Assembly (NCBI GenBank): GCA_017616445.1
Contig: JAFZYE010000051.1
Span: 19,529-83,528 of the forward strand
Length of the DNA: 64,000 nt
Origin: Bacteroidaceae bacterium
Lineage (GTDB): Bacteria; Bacteroidota; Bacteroidia; Bacteroidales; Bacteroidaceae
Direction: 5' to 3'
Shown: piece after piece, positions 1 to 8,361 of the stretch
Position numbering within the stretch: the stretch's first letter is position 1
How the letters are laid out: the number at the start of each line of letters is the position of its first letter
Notes under the pieces: model-generated
Databases searched by the model: none
Told to the model about the DNA's origin: nothing
The model's input: only the letters and a program-made list of their open reading frames with translations
Program-made: the position numbers and the translations under genes

Positions 1-1
1 T

Positions 2-589
2 GGAGGTGATGTGAAGGTGAAGACAGCATCAACTGGCGCAGAGGGTATGGAAGCAAAGCGTGGTGTGACAATCAATGGTGGAACAGTATATGTGAAAGCA
101 ATGGACGACGGTATCAGTTCGAACGGCACGATTACTTTCAACGGTGGTGATGTGTTTGTGTGGAGTGTTGGCAACGATGCCATTGATTCGAACTCGAACA
201 GCAGGGAGTCGCTTATCATCACAGGTGGTAAGGTGACGGCTTGTTCACAAGTGGGACCTCCAGAGGAACCGTTTGACAGCGATTTCAGTCAGATGACGCT
301 GACAGGAGGAACTGTGTTCGGTATGGGTGGTTCGATGATGGGTGAGGCTCCGATGCCGAAAGAGTCTGCTGATACCCAACTGACGGTGTCGCTCAACGGA
401 TTGCCTTGTCCGGTTGGTAAGACCCTTTTGTGTGTCGATGATAAGGGTAAAGAACTGTACTCGTTCGTCATCCCATTCAGCATGCAGAGCAGCAGTAGCA
501 TCCTTTCTTTGCCACAGTTTGAGAAAGGTAAGACCTATAAGGTGAAAATCAAAGAACCTGACGTGACACTCAAAGAATTTACGTTTTAA
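2..589 (+). CDS. Cthe_2159-type beta-helix carbohydrate-binding protein, 3' fragment
   Basis: The reading frame is open to the left window edge, so only the last 195 or so residues are seen. The first ATG at position 11 is internal. The visible part is a run of short strand-turn repeats rich in Asn-Gly-Gly and Thr-Gly-Gly (INGGTVYV, FNGGDVFV, ITGGKVTA, LTGGTVFG), as in the right-handed beta-helix of the Cthe_2159 (DUF4353) family. These are calcium- and polyuronate-binding surface proteins. A Lys-rich beta domain follows to the C-terminus. Family membership is inferred from the repeat pattern, and substrate binding cannot be read from this part. The N-terminus, with any signal peptide, lies outside the window. 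Confidence 0.7.
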   Translation, partial: GGDVKVKTASTGAEGMEAKRGVTINGGTVYVKAMDDGISSNGTITFNGGDVFVWSVGNDAIDSNSNSRESLIITGGKVTACSQVGPPEEPFDSDFSQMTLTGGTVFGMGGSMMGEAPMPKESADTQLTVSLNGLPCPVGKTLLCVDDKGKELYSFVIPFSMQSSSSILSLPQFEKGKTYKVKIKEPDVTLKEFTF

Positions 590-741
590 GGACTTAAAAA
601 CGGTTAGCGGTTAGTGGTTAGCGGTTAGAAAAATTCGGTTAAGCGAGCATAATAAAAGCATGTTTTTATTGTCGAGCGGTAGAATTTTATGCAAAATGAT
701 AAAAAATATTAACTCCTAACTGCTAACTGCTAACTTTTTTA
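590..741. repeat. Heptamer arrays GGTTAGC and inverted GCTAACT between genes
   Basis: After the stop codon comes GGTTAGCGGTTAGTGGTTAG (units of 7 near 600-628). A mirrored array TAACTCCTAACTGCTAACTG follows at about 710-735. The two arms are complementary, so a transcript through this gap could fold into a long imperfect hairpin. No ORF is supported here. Confidence 0.75.
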
Positions 742-749
742 TACCTTTG
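742..749 (+). promoter_or_regulatory. Bacteroidetes -7 element upstream of the epimerase operon
   Basis: TACCTTTG matches the TAnnTTTG -7 consensus of the Bacteroidetes primary sigma factor. It lies 20 bases before the start codon at 770. No TTTG is seen at the expected -33 spacing, where the repeat array sits, so this rests on the -7 element alone. A purine-rich GAAGAGGT just before the ATG could be the ribosome site. Confidence 0.45.
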
Positions 750-769
750 CACTTCAAAAGCGAAGAGGT

Positions 770-1735
770 ATGAACGTATTGATAACAGGTGCCAGTGGAT
801 TTATTGGTAGTTTCCTATGTGAGGAATCGCTTCGACGAGGCTTCTCCACATGGGCAGCCTTGCGTTCTACTTCGAGCAAGCGTTGGTTGCAGTATGAGGG
901 TTTGCAGTTTATCGAACTCGACCTGACGAATCCCAAAACTCTCAACTCTCAACTTCTCCCCCTAAAGGGGGTTGGGGGGGCTTCTCATTGGGACGTCGTG
1001 ATTCATGCGGCAGGTGCGACCAAGTGCCTGAAAGCGGAGGATTTCGATTTCCACAACTACCAATGTACCCGTAACTTGGTGGAGGCGCTGATGACGGCCA
1101 ACATGATGCCTCGTCAGTTCATCTATCTCAGCAGTCTCAGTGCTACCTATGGCTCGACCTACGGCAACAGTAAGCTGAAGACAGAGCAATGGCTGCATGA
1201 GACGTTGGATGGCAGCAAGACGGGCTTGACCGTATTTCGTCCTACAGGTGTTTACGGACCTCGTGAGAAGGATTACTTCATGATGGCAAAATCCATCAAG
1301 CAACATGTGGACTTCGCAGTTGGATTTGCCCCTCAGGTGTTGACGTTCGTGTATGTGAAGGACTTGGTTGGTGCCATCATGGCTGCTGTGGAGCGTGGTG
1401 TGATGGACGGAACATTTAATGTGACAGATGGGGGAGAATACCCAAGCCGTGCTTTCAGCGACCTGATACAGAAAGAGATGGGCGTGAAGCATGTGGTGCA
1501 TATCACAGCTCCGCTGTGGGTACTGAAGGTGGTATCTGTCATCGCAGAAGAGTTCGGAAAGCTGACTGGAAAGCCCAGCACCTTAAACCGTGATAAGTAC
1601 AAGATGATGGCACAGCGTGACTGGCGTTGCGACATCAGTCCGATGATTGAAGTTTTAGGATATCAGCCACAGTGGCAGTTGCCGCGTGGTGTGAAAGAAA
1701 CAATTGCATGGTACAAAAGTCAAAACTGGATTTAG
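770..1735 (+). CDS. NAD(P)-dependent epimerase/dehydratase (extended SDR)
   Basis: A 321-residue protein. The Rossmann nucleotide-binding motif GASGFIG is at residues 7-13, and the catalytic Tyr-x3-Lys is at about Tyr131/Lys135 with serines just before it, the standard extended-SDR layout. A conserved RPTGVYGP segment follows, as in NDP-sugar epimerases and dehydratases. The substrate cannot be assigned. The gene overlaps the start of the PAP2 gene, which suggests co-transcription and possibly a lipid or glycolipid role. Oddity: residues of about 57-72 (encoded around 938-984) are a repeat-derived insertion, CCCCCTAAAGGGGG followed by a G run. It falls between a Rossmann strand and the VIHAAG strand, and reads in frame. 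Confidence 0.85.
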   Translation: MNVLITGASGFIGSFLCEESLRRGFSTWAALRSTSSKRWLQYEGLQFIELDLTNPKTLNSQLLPLKGVGGASHWDVVIHAAGATKCLKAEDFDFHNYQCTRNLVEALMTANMMPRQFIYLSSLSATYGSTYGNSKLKTEQWLHETLDGSKTGLTVFRPTGVYGPREKDYFMMAKSIKQHVDFAVGFAPQVLTFVYVKDLVGAIMAAVERGVMDGTFNVTDGGEYPSRAFSDLIQKEMGVKHVVHITAPLWVLKVVSVIAEEFGKLTGKPSTLNRDKYKMMAQRDWRCDISPMIEVLGYQPQWQLPRGVKETIAWYKSQNWI

Positions 1736-2649
1736 TCAGTGCAGAACTGACGACCCTCGTCTATATCATCGTCACGACGGTGATGATTGCGCTGTTTTGG
1801 ACACGTCTCGACACCCCGCTGGGAATGTTGGGTCTCCGAGGCATTGCGTTGCTCATCATGGTCGTAACCCATTTCACCTATCGGTTCATGCCTTACAAGT
1901 GGGGTCTTGCGTGGCGTTCGTTCCCGCTGTTTGTCCTGCTCATTTGGTGGTATCCCGACATCCACTATTTCTGTTCACTCTTCCCTTATCAGGATCATGT
2001 GTTTGCAGCCATCGACCAGACGTTGTTTGGCTGTCAGCCTGCCTTGGAGTTCGACCAGAAGTTCAGCTCTGCCTTCTGGAGCGAGCTGTTCAATATGGGC
2101 TACTACTCCTATTATTACCTGATGTTCTCTGTCATCGCATTCTATCTGCTATGCAGGACACGTGAGTACGATAAGGCAGTCTTTATATTCCTTGGGTCGT
2201 TCTTCCTCTTCTATTTCGTCTATGACTTCCTGCCTGTCGCAGGTCCTCAGTACTATTTCTGTGCGTTGGACAACATCTACGGCGATGCAGGGTGGGGTGA
2301 TGGCTTTCCTGCGCTAGGCGACTACTTCAAGGATCATTTCGATATGATTGTGCCTGAGGTGAAGGGCGTGTTCGGCCAGTTGGTCATTGGTGCTCAGGAG
2401 GTAGGCGAGCGTCCGGCTGCTGCCTATCCCAGCAGTCATGTGGGTATGAGCACGGTGTGTATGCTCTTGGCTTGGCGCACAGGCAATAAGTGGCTGTTTT
2501 GGATTCTGGTGCCGTTCTATGTGGTATTGTGCTGCAGCACGGTGTACATCAAGGCTCATTACCTCATCGATTCCATCTCTGGTCTCTTCTTTGCGGCTGT
2601 CTTCTACTATATAACCAATCGTGTGTATGAAAGTTATAGTCGACGATAA
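1708..2649 (+). CDS. PAP2-superfamily membrane phosphatase/phosphotransferase
   Basis: An integral membrane protein of 313 residues with about six hydrophobic segments. Two PAP2 signature blocks are visible near the C-terminus: RPAAAYPSSHVGMS (the SxxxxPSxH-type block with the catalytic His) and AHYLIDSISG (the third block with the second His and Asp). This arrangement resembles the Aur1/inositol-phosphoceramide branch more than soluble acid phosphatases, but the substrate is an inference. I chose ATG 1708 over 1672 because it shortens the overlap with the upstream gene to 28 nt and begins just before the first hydrophobic segment. The end overlaps pdxB by 23 nt, consistent with translational coupling. 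Confidence 0.75.
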   Translation: MVQKSKLDLVSAELTTLVYIIVTTVMIALFWTRLDTPLGMLGLRGIALLIMVVTHFTYRFMPYKWGLAWRSFPLFVLLIWWYPDIHYFCSLFPYQDHVFAAIDQTLFGCQPALEFDQKFSSAFWSELFNMGYYSYYYLMFSVIAFYLLCRTREYDKAVFIFLGSFFLFYFVYDFLPVAGPQYYFCALDNIYGDAGWGDGFPALGDYFKDHFDMIVPEVKGVFGQLVIGAQEVGERPAAAYPSSHVGMSTVCMLLAWRTGNKWLFWILVPFYVVLCCSTVYIKAHYLIDSISGLFFAAVFYYITNRVYESYSRR

Positions 2650-3628
2650 GATACCCTATATACGTGGGCAGATAGAGCGTTTGGCCGACGAGGTAGTGTA
2701 CCTCCCTGGGAGCGCCATCAGCAAATCGGATGTGCGTGATGCCGATGTGCTGATTGTCCGCACACGTACTCATTGTAACCGTGAGTTGCTCGAGGGCTCT
2801 TCCGTCCAGCTGATTGTGACTGCAACGATAGGATATGACCATATCGATACTGCCTATTGTGACGCTGTAGGCATCCAGTGGACCAACTGCCCTGGGTGTA
2901 ATGCCAATTCTGTATGCCATTACGTCCATCATGCCTTGGAAGCCACAGGACGTCTGAATCCATCCTATACCATCGGTATCGTGGGTGTGGGACATGTGGG
3001 CTCATTGGTAGCAGCCGACCTTGAGGCGTGTGGCATGAAGGTGCTACTGTGCGACCCTCCAAGGGAGGATTTAGAGGTGAGAGGTGAGAGGTTAGAGGTG
3101 AGAGATGTGCCCTCTTTCGTCAGTTTGTCAACCATTCAGGCGGAAGCCGACATCATCACGTTTCATACCCCATTAACGAAAGAGGGACCATACGCCACCT
3201 ATCACATGGCTGATGAGTCGTTCTTCCATCAGTTGCCTCATTGTCCGCTCATCATCAATGCATCACGTGGAGGAGTGGTCGACAACGATGCCATGCTCCG
3301 TGCTTTGAATGAAGGGCTGATTGCTGATGCTGTCGTTGATACATGGGAGGGTGAACCCAATATCAATCGCGAGCTGTTGCATCGTGTGGCCATCGCAACT
3401 CCCCATGTAGCAGGTTATTCTGCTGACGGAAAAGCGAATGCAACCCGTATGTCGCTCGAGGCTGTTGCACGGTTCATGGGTGTCGATTTCGTTCCAGAAA
3501 TCATTCTCCCCGATGCTCCTTGTCTGTCTGTCGAAACTCTGTTGGATGATTCCCGACTGCTGAAGCTACATCCTGACCGTTTCGAGGAGATGCGAGGGAG
3601 TTATCCTGTACGGAGAGAGTATTTTTAA
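2627..3628 (+). CDS. pdxB: 4-phosphoerythronate dehydrogenase
   Basis: A D-2-hydroxyacid dehydrogenase of the PdxB type, catalysing the second step of DXP-dependent pyridoxal phosphate synthesis (4-phosphoerythronate to 2-oxo-3-hydroxy-4-phosphobutanoate). The N-terminal VRTRT and ATIGYDHID blocks are characteristic of PdxB. The NAD-binding GVGHVG follows, then the catalytic Arg in NASRGGVVD, Glu in DTWEGEP and His in ATPHVAGYS. A C-terminal dimerisation domain is present. Start ATG 2627 lies inside the end of the PAP2 gene; a GTG six bases earlier is possible. Oddity: a heptamer-repeat insertion at 3069-3108 encodes two copies of LEVRGER-like sequence between the NAD-binding strand and the VPSF segment, in a surface-loop position. 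Confidence 0.88.
   Translation: MKVIVDDKIPYIRGQIERLADEVVYLPGSAISKSDVRDADVLIVRTRTHCNRELLEGSSVQLIVTATIGYDHIDTAYCDAVGIQWTNCPGCNANSVCHYVHHALEATGRLNPSYTIGIVGVGHVGSLVAADLEACGMKVLLCDPPREDLEVRGERLEVRDVPSFVSLSTIQAEADIITFHTPLTKEGPYATYHMADESFFHQLPHCPLIINASRGGVVDNDAMLRALNEGLIADAVVDTWEGEPNINRELLHRVAIATPHVAGYSADGKANATRMSLEAVARFMGVDFVPEIILPDAPCLSVETLLDDSRLLKLHPDRFEEMRGSYPVRREYF
3069..3108 (+). repeat. In-frame GAGGTGA heptamer array inside pdxB
   Basis: Five units of the form GAGGTGA or GAGGTTA occur back to back within the pdxB frame and encode LEVRGERLEVRD. The same units fill many intergenic gaps in this window. Confidence 0.85.
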
Positions 3629-3635
3629 GTTCAAT

Positions 3636-3730
3636 GAGGTAAGAGGTAAGGAGTAAGAGGTAAGAGGATAGTTCGTAGGTGTTAACATCCTATGGTATTC
3701 TCTCACCTCTAACCTCTCACCACTCACCAC
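3636..3730. repeat. 95-bp composite repeat element, copy A
   Basis: The left arm consists of GAGGTAA-type units and the right arm of CTCACCT-type units, around a core containing AGGTGTTAACATCCTATGG. The whole element is nearly identical to the reverse complement of 52651-52744. The arms are mutually complementary, so it is a large imperfect palindrome. It fills the gap between pdxB and the VanX-like gene. Confidence 0.85.
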
Positions 3731-3748
3731 TGAAAAGATAAATAGTAT

Positions 3749-4408
3749 ATGGTAAAAGGTAAAATAGTAATTGTTTTCGCTTTGCTGCTCGCTTCGTTGA
3801 GCTGTAGCGCACAAACGATGAAGGAGCAGGGGTATGTCAACATCAAGGATGTTGATCCTACGATTCAAGTCAGCCTCATGTACACCCGTCCTGATAACTT
3901 CACAGGGCGTGTGCTCTATACAGACTTGAAGGATGCCTACTTGCATCCCGATGCAGCTCAGGCACTCAAGAAATGTCAGCAGCGGCTCAAGCAGCTGCAT
4001 CCTGAGTTGAGTCTTATCATCTACGATGCAGCTCGTCCGATGTCTGTACAGCAAAAGATGTGGGATGTGGTGAAGGGAACCTCCAAGAACATCTATGTCA
4101 GCAATCCTGCCAATGGGGGAGGTCTCCACAACTACGGCTTTGCGGTCGATATCACCATCTGCGACGCCAAGGGCGACAGCATCCCGATGGGTACCAAGAT
4201 TGACTATATGGGACGTGCGGCTCATCCTGAGTTCGAGACAGAGATGGTGCGTAAGGGCATCATCACCCAAGAGGCAGTCGAGAACCGTAAGCTGTTACGC
4301 GACGTGATGGCAGCAGGTGGATTCAAAGTGTTGAAGACCGAGTGGTGGCACTTCAACCTCAAGACCCGTGCACAAATCAAAGCAGAAGGCAGAAAACCGA
4401 TAAAATAG
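3749..4408 (+). CDS. D-Ala-D-Ala dipeptidase, VanX/DdpX-like (M15D)
   Basis: A 219-residue exported zinc peptidase. The signal peptide (VIVFALLLASLSCSA) has a Cys near its end, so it may be a lipoprotein, though the lipobox is imperfect. Zinc ligands are visible in GGGLHNYGFAVDITI (His and Asp of the HxxGxAxD motif) and in EWWHFN, where the Glu is the general base. The DAARP and MYTRPDNF segments are typical of the VanX/DdpX family, which hydrolyses D-Ala-D-Ala. In Gram-negative bacteria without vancomycin gene clusters the role is usually peptidoglycan dipeptide turnover, not resistance. Repeat elements flank it on both sides. Confidence 0.88.
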   Translation: MVKGKIVIVFALLLASLSCSAQTMKEQGYVNIKDVDPTIQVSLMYTRPDNFTGRVLYTDLKDAYLHPDAAQALKKCQQRLKQLHPELSLIIYDAARPMSVQQKMWDVVKGTSKNIYVSNPANGGGLHNYGFAVDITICDAKGDSIPMGTKIDYMGRAAHPEFETEMVRKGIITQEAVENRKLLRDVMAAGGFKVLKTEWWHFNLKTRAQIKAEGRKPIK

Positions 4409-4410
4409 AA

Positions 4411-4556
4411 ATAAGAGGTAAGGAGTAAGACAATGCATAATGCATAATGCATAATGCATAATGTAGAATGTAAAATGTATAATGTAGAATGTTAACACTC
4501 CCCCTTGGGGGAGTAGGGAGGGGGCTCCCTCTCACCTCTTACCTCTCACAACTAGC
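4411..4556. repeat. Composite repeat: GAGGTAAG units, GCATAAT array, C/G palindrome
   Basis: In order: GAGGTAAGGAGTAAG; five or so GCATAAT units; GTAGAATGTAAAATG units; the perfect palindrome CTCCCCCTTGGGGGAG at 4498-4513; then CTCACCTCTTACCTCTCAC. The stretch from the GTAGAAT units onward recurs almost identically at 9696-9780. The following gene starts six bases downstream with no obvious Shine-Dalgarno. Confidence 0.85.
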
Positions 4557-4561
4557 AACTA

Positions 4562-5776
4562 ATGGGAACAGCTTCTTGGATAAAGGAACATTTACACGAT
4601 GATGTGAACGAGTTGGCGTTGCACGCATCCAATTATCCGGATGTGGATATGCAGCAGGCACTTGTGCAGATTCGTGGCTGGCAGATAGCAGAGAAGAAGC
4701 TGCCCTTGTGGGCACAGACAGAAGGTGTCCTCTATCCTGACCATTTGCCTCTTGAACAATGTTCCTCGCAGCTGACGGCTGAATACAAGGCTTCATTGAT
4801 GATGTCTCAACCCCATCGTTCCACGATGACTGACCTGACTGGAGGATTCGGGGTCGATGCAGCGATGATAGGTCGTCAGTATCAGCACCTGACGTATGTG
4901 GAGCAACGCGAAGACCTCTGCGAGCTGGCGCAACATAATTTCCCCTTGCTTGGTGTTTCCAATTTCGAGGTCCTGCAAGCCCGTTGTGAGGATGTGCTTG
5001 CCGAACTGCCCCATCAGCATCTCATCCTGATTGATCCTGCCCGACGTGATGCCAGTGGACGCAAGACCGTAGCCATCAGCGACTGCACACCCGATGTGTG
5101 CCAACTGAATCAGTTGCTGTTGGAGAAAGCTGATGTAGTGATGATAAAACTGTCGCCTATGCTCGACATCACCACCGCCTTGCGACAATTGAAAGGAGTC
5201 TATCAGGTGCATGTGGTGAGTGTGCAAGGAGAGTGTAAAGAGATTCTTCTGTTACTTCAACAAGGAGAGGAGCAGGAACCGCAGATTGTGTGTGTGGATT
5301 TCGTACGCGAGGGAATCCAGCGATTCTCTTTCACACGCGAAAGCGAGCAGGCAGCCCAATGCCCGTACACCAACGAAGTGGACGCTTATCTCTACGAACC
5401 CAATGCCTCGCTCATGAAAGCCTGTCCGTTTAAATCCCTTACGCAGCATTTCCATTGTCGGAAATTACACCCCAACAGCCATCTCTACACCTCGAAGGAG
5501 TATATACCCGACTTCCCAGGCCGTAGTTTCAAGGTGACAGATGTGCTACCCCTCAACAAGCAGACCACCAAACAAATCAGCCAGCTGCGTCAGGCGAATA
5601 TCTCCGTTCGAAATTTCCCTGCCACAGTGGCCGATCTCCGCAAACGACTGCATCTTGCCGATGGAGGCGACACCTACCTCTTCGCCACCACCCTTGCCGA
5701 CAATCGTAAAGTCGTGATTATCTCATCCAAACCTTCTTTCCATCCACGATATTCAACCCCTTCTGGAGGGTGTTAA
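4562..5776 (+). CDS. THUMP-like/SAM-dependent methyltransferase (PG_1098 type)
   Basis: A 404-residue protein. A helical N-terminal region (about 1-90) precedes a class I Rossmann methyltransferase core. SAM-binding motif I is seen as DLTGGFGVDAAM and motif IV as LIDPARRDASGRK; a C-terminal ferredoxin-like/THUMP-like domain follows. This architecture matches the Bacteroidetes PG_1098 family, annotated as a class I methyltransferase with a THUMP-like domain. RNA is the probable substrate by analogy, not shown here. The last 20 or so codons run antisense over the 3' end of the serpin gene (59-nt convergent overlap). Confidence 0.78.
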   Translation: MGTASWIKEHLHDDVNELALHASNYPDVDMQQALVQIRGWQIAEKKLPLWAQTEGVLYPDHLPLEQCSSQLTAEYKASLMMSQPHRSTMTDLTGGFGVDAAMIGRQYQHLTYVEQREDLCELAQHNFPLLGVSNFEVLQARCEDVLAELPHQHLILIDPARRDASGRKTVAISDCTPDVCQLNQLLLEKADVVMIKLSPMLDITTALRQLKGVYQVHVVSVQGECKEILLLLQQGEEQEPQIVCVDFVREGIQRFSFTRESEQAAQCPYTNEVDAYLYEPNASLMKACPFKSLTQHFHCRKLHPNSHLYTSKEYIPDFPGRSFKVTDVLPLNKQTTKQISQLRQANISVRNFPATVADLRKRLHLADGGDTYLFATTLADNRKVVIISSKPSFHPRYSTPSGGC

Positions 5777-8249
5777 TCCGTTGTCCATTGAGGTTATAAA
5801 TACTCCCCTCCATAGAGGGAGGGGTAAGGGGGAGGGTCTGTATCCCCGTCGTCCCTTCGCCCATATATTGTCCCATGAAGAAGATAATACCAGTCGAGCG
5901 TTCGCTGATGATATAAATGAATGGACGGTTGGCATGGAAGGTGACAGGTTGGGGGATGGCGCCTGTTGCCACTTCTATTAATGTAATGGCGGCGGCTGTC
6001 GTACCTTCCTCGTCGAGGTCGATAACGGCTTTCTGGAACATATCGCTGATGAATACATCACGATTACCGAAATACGGGAACTCAGCTGATGTAGCTGAGA
6101 ACGCGTTCGGCATACCTAAGTCTTTCATGATCTGCACCAAGTTCAATTTCGTCTCGATTTTGAAACGAGGCAATTTCAGGTCTACATCATAGTTCCCATA
6201 TACATTCTGCCAGCTTTTTCCGTCCATCTGGTCGAGCACATCGCCGATGGTCTTACCTTCGTATGGCAGGAAGATGGTCATCTGGTAGGCCCCGTTGCCG
6301 TAAGGCAGCTTCACAGCCTGATAAAGGCCGTTGTCCGTATAAGCAAATTCCTCCTTCTGATGCATCATCGGTACCTCAGCTCCACCATTGAAAGGTTCGT
6401 CGTGAGTATTTTCCTTTTTGAACTTGATGGTCCATGTACCTTTGAAGTAGAGGGCATTGAGCAGCAGGCTGGCAGCATCACGGGAGAACGTTTGCTCATT
6501 GACTATCTCTGGAATCATGCCGTGTGTGTGGTCATCTGCCCATTGATTGATGATGCCTATCGTGGCGTCATCAAAGAAGTTGAGTGCTTGCGGTTCTGCA
6601 TCGTAGAACTCATTGGCTTTGTCCACGAAACCCTGTTGCAACTCGTAGCCTGTACCGCTGTTCACATAGATGGTATTGGCAATCTCGGCTGTTGTCTCCT
6701 GGTCGAGGGTAGATGCTTCGGTAAGCATTTTGCGGCAGAAGTTGTTGATAGCATCAGCGCCTGCTTCACCAAATCCCAGTACGTCGTTGATTTCCTGCTG
6801 TGTCTGTCCTGTTGCACCGTTGTTCAGCATACCCAAGGCGTATGTGATGCTCAGCGGCGACATGATACTGCTCTCCTCTCCGCGTGCCTTGCGGAACAAG
6901 TTGAAGGCAAAGTTGTTGTTGCTCTCCACCAGTTTCTTCTCCTCATTCGTCAGGCTGATATCGTGGCGCAAGTTCTTTATAGGTTCTCCCATATATTGTC
7001 CCATGAAGAAGATGCAGCCTGTTGAGCGTTCGCTGATGGTATAGAGGAACGGACGGTTGGCGATAAATTCCACGGATTGGAACAACGCTTTGTCGACCAT
7101 CCCGATGACCGTAGCAGCGGCTGCCTCCGTGCCTTTCTCGTCGAGTTTCAGGTGTGCTTTCTGGCGCATCAGACTAATCCAACACACATCGGTGTTTGCC
7201 TCATTGTCGCCATAGTAGCAGAACTCATGGAATCCATGTGCATCTTCGTTTCCCACAAAGGCATTCTTCATGCCCAGCGATTCCATAACGTCTTCTAAAT
7301 CCTGATTGGTGTCGGTATCAATACGTGGCAAGCTGAGATGCACTTCATAGTTCTGATAATCGGCTGCATTCCAGTTCTTGCCGTTCAAGGCAGCCAACAC
7401 ATCGTCGAGGTTTTTCCCTTTGCGTGGGAGGAAGATGGTCATTTGGTACGCCCCGTTGCCGTAGGGCAGGATGACACTTTCGTAGAGATCATTTCTTGCA
7501 TAAAGGAACTCGTTCACCTGCCACATCATCATGGCCGTGCGCTTCATGTCTGAACCGAAATACGTATTCAGGGTATTTTTCTCTTCGAACGGTTTGGACC
7601 ATGCACCCTTGAAGCAGATGGCATTCAGTAGGAAACTCACCAGATTGGGGTCACTCATGTCGTTAGCTGTCAGCAGGTCGTGAATCATGCCGTCAGTCTG
7701 GTCCGTAACCCATTGGTTGATGATGCCCAACGATGCCGCGTCGCTGAAACTGAGCACAGAAGGTGTGGCATCGTAGTACGTGGCAGCAGCGTTCTTGAAC
7801 GGCGACTTCAGCGCAATCGTCTTACGGTCACCATTGAAGTAGATGGTGTTGGCAATCGCCACACGCGTCTTTTCGTCGAGCAAGGCACTCTCCGTCAGCA
7901 TCTTCCGACAGAACGCATTCATCGTAGCCACATCGGCATAGCCCTCCGTCTGTCCGCCCGCCAGAACCCGACAGATCTCCTCACGGGTGATGTCCTCAGC
8001 ACCGTTGTTCAGCATCCCCAGCGCGTATGTGATGCTCATTGGCGAGATGACATAGTTCTCCGTTCCGCGTACCGTGCGGAACAAGTTAAACGCGAAATCG
8101 CTGTTCTGCTCCACCAACTGCCGCTCCTCATCCGTCAGCGAAATGGTTTTCTCCCAGCTATATTGCGCCATAGCCGTTGTTGCCATGAAGACGGTCAATG
8201 CCAAGCATACCATCCTCTTCAGGATACCAAGTGAAAAGAAGTGCTTCAT
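5718..8249 (-). CDS. Secreted double-domain serpin
   Basis: An 843-residue protein with a Sec signal peptide, two complete serpin domains (about 35-415 and 430-800) and a C-terminal tail ending GLNIVDGKKVWMR. Both reactive-centre hinges fit the inhibitory consensus: EKGTEAAAATV in domain 1 and EEGTTAAAITL in domain 2. Counting from the hinge places P1 at Lys in domain 1 and Gly in domain 2, suggesting inhibition of trypsin-like and elastase-like proteases respectively (inference). The domains are clearly homologous, so internal duplication is likely. Start 8249 (MKHFFSLG) is preferred over 8312 because it begins the signal peptide and 8282-8289 is a promoter. The C-terminal stretch at 5799-5848 is a palindromic repeat read in frame. 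Confidence 0.9.
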   Translation of the reverse strand: MKHFFSLGILKRMVCLALTVFMATTAMAQYSWEKTISLTDEERQLVEQNSDFAFNLFRTVRGTENYVISPMSITYALGMLNNGAEDITREEICRVLAGGQTEGYADVATMNAFCRKMLTESALLDEKTRVAIANTIYFNGDRKTIALKSPFKNAAATYYDATPSVLSFSDAASLGIINQWVTDQTDGMIHDLLTANDMSDPNLVSFLLNAICFKGAWSKPFEEKNTLNTYFGSDMKRTAMMMWQVNEFLYARNDLYESVILPYGNGAYQMTIFLPRKGKNLDDVLAALNGKNWNAADYQNYEVHLSLPRIDTDTNQDLEDVMESLGMKNAFVGNEDAHGFHEFCYYGDNEANTDVCWISLMRQKAHLKLDEKGTEAAAATVIGMVDKALFQSVEFIANRPFLYTISERSTGCIFFMGQYMGEPIKNLRHDISLTNEEKKLVESNNNFAFNLFRKARGEESSIMSPLSITYALGMLNNGATGQTQQEINDVLGFGEAGADAINNFCRKMLTEASTLDQETTAEIANTIYVNSGTGYELQQGFVDKANEFYDAEPQALNFFDDATIGIINQWADDHTHGMIPEIVNEQTFSRDAASLLLNALYFKGTWTIKFKKENTHDEPFNGGAEVPMMHQKEEFAYTDNGLYQAVKLPYGNGAYQMTIFLPYEGKTIGDVLDQMDGKSWQNVYGNYDVDLKLPRFKIETKLNLVQIMKDLGMPNAFSATSAEFPYFGNRDVFISDMFQKAVIDLDEEGTTAAAITLIEVATGAIPQPVTFHANRPFIYIISERSTGIIFFMGQYMGEGTTGIQTLPLTPPSMEGSIYNLNGQRINTLQKGLNIVDGKKVWMR
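5799..5848. repeat. C/G palindromic element read in frame in the serpin tail
   Basis: CTCCCCTCCATAGAGGGAGG with a following GGGGGAGGG run. On the serpin strand it encodes the link LPLTPPSMEG between the second serpin domain and the GKK tail. Confidence 0.75.
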
Positions 8250-8281
8250 TGTTCTCTGGATGATTAAGTTGATACCAAGCG

Positions 8282-8313
8282 CAAAAATACAACCTTTCTG
8301 CGTAACCACCAAA
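8282..8313 (-). promoter_or_regulatory. Serpin promoter (-33/-7)
   Basis: On the minus strand TTTG (8310-8313) is followed by exactly 20 bases and TATTTTTG (8282-8289). This matches the Bacteroidetes housekeeping promoter. The start codon is 33 bases past the -7 element. Confidence 0.75.
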
Positions 8314-8328
8314 TATTTTGGAAAAATA

Positions 8329-8360
8329 TTTGCATTTCAGCTATTTTTTTCGTATCTTTG
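8329..8360 (+). promoter_or_regulatory. Orphan divergent promoter (-33/-7)
   Basis: TTTG (8329-8332), 20 bases, then TATCTTTG (8353-8360). The element is as good as the serpin promoter it diverges from, but it points into a region with no plus-strand gene before 15 kb. It could drive a small RNA or be left over from a lost gene. Confidence 0.6.
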
Positions 8361-8361
8361 C

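Noticed and set aside
962-1501. 179-residue minus-strand ORF inside the epimerase gene
   Set aside because: It is antisense to a well-supported SDR gene; its His- and Cys-rich composition is that of an out-of-frame reading.
3636-3730. CRISPR array suspected from short regular repeats
   Set aside because: Units are contiguous 7-mers without spacers, and no cas genes are present.
3749-4408. Vancomycin-resistance role for the VanX-like gene
   Set aside because: No vanH, vanA-type ligase or VanRS genes nearby; Gram-negative hosts use such enzymes in cell-wall turnover.
8250-8312. N-terminal extension of the serpin
   Set aside because: It would start upstream of the -7 element at 8282-8289, so it could not be transcribed from that promoter.
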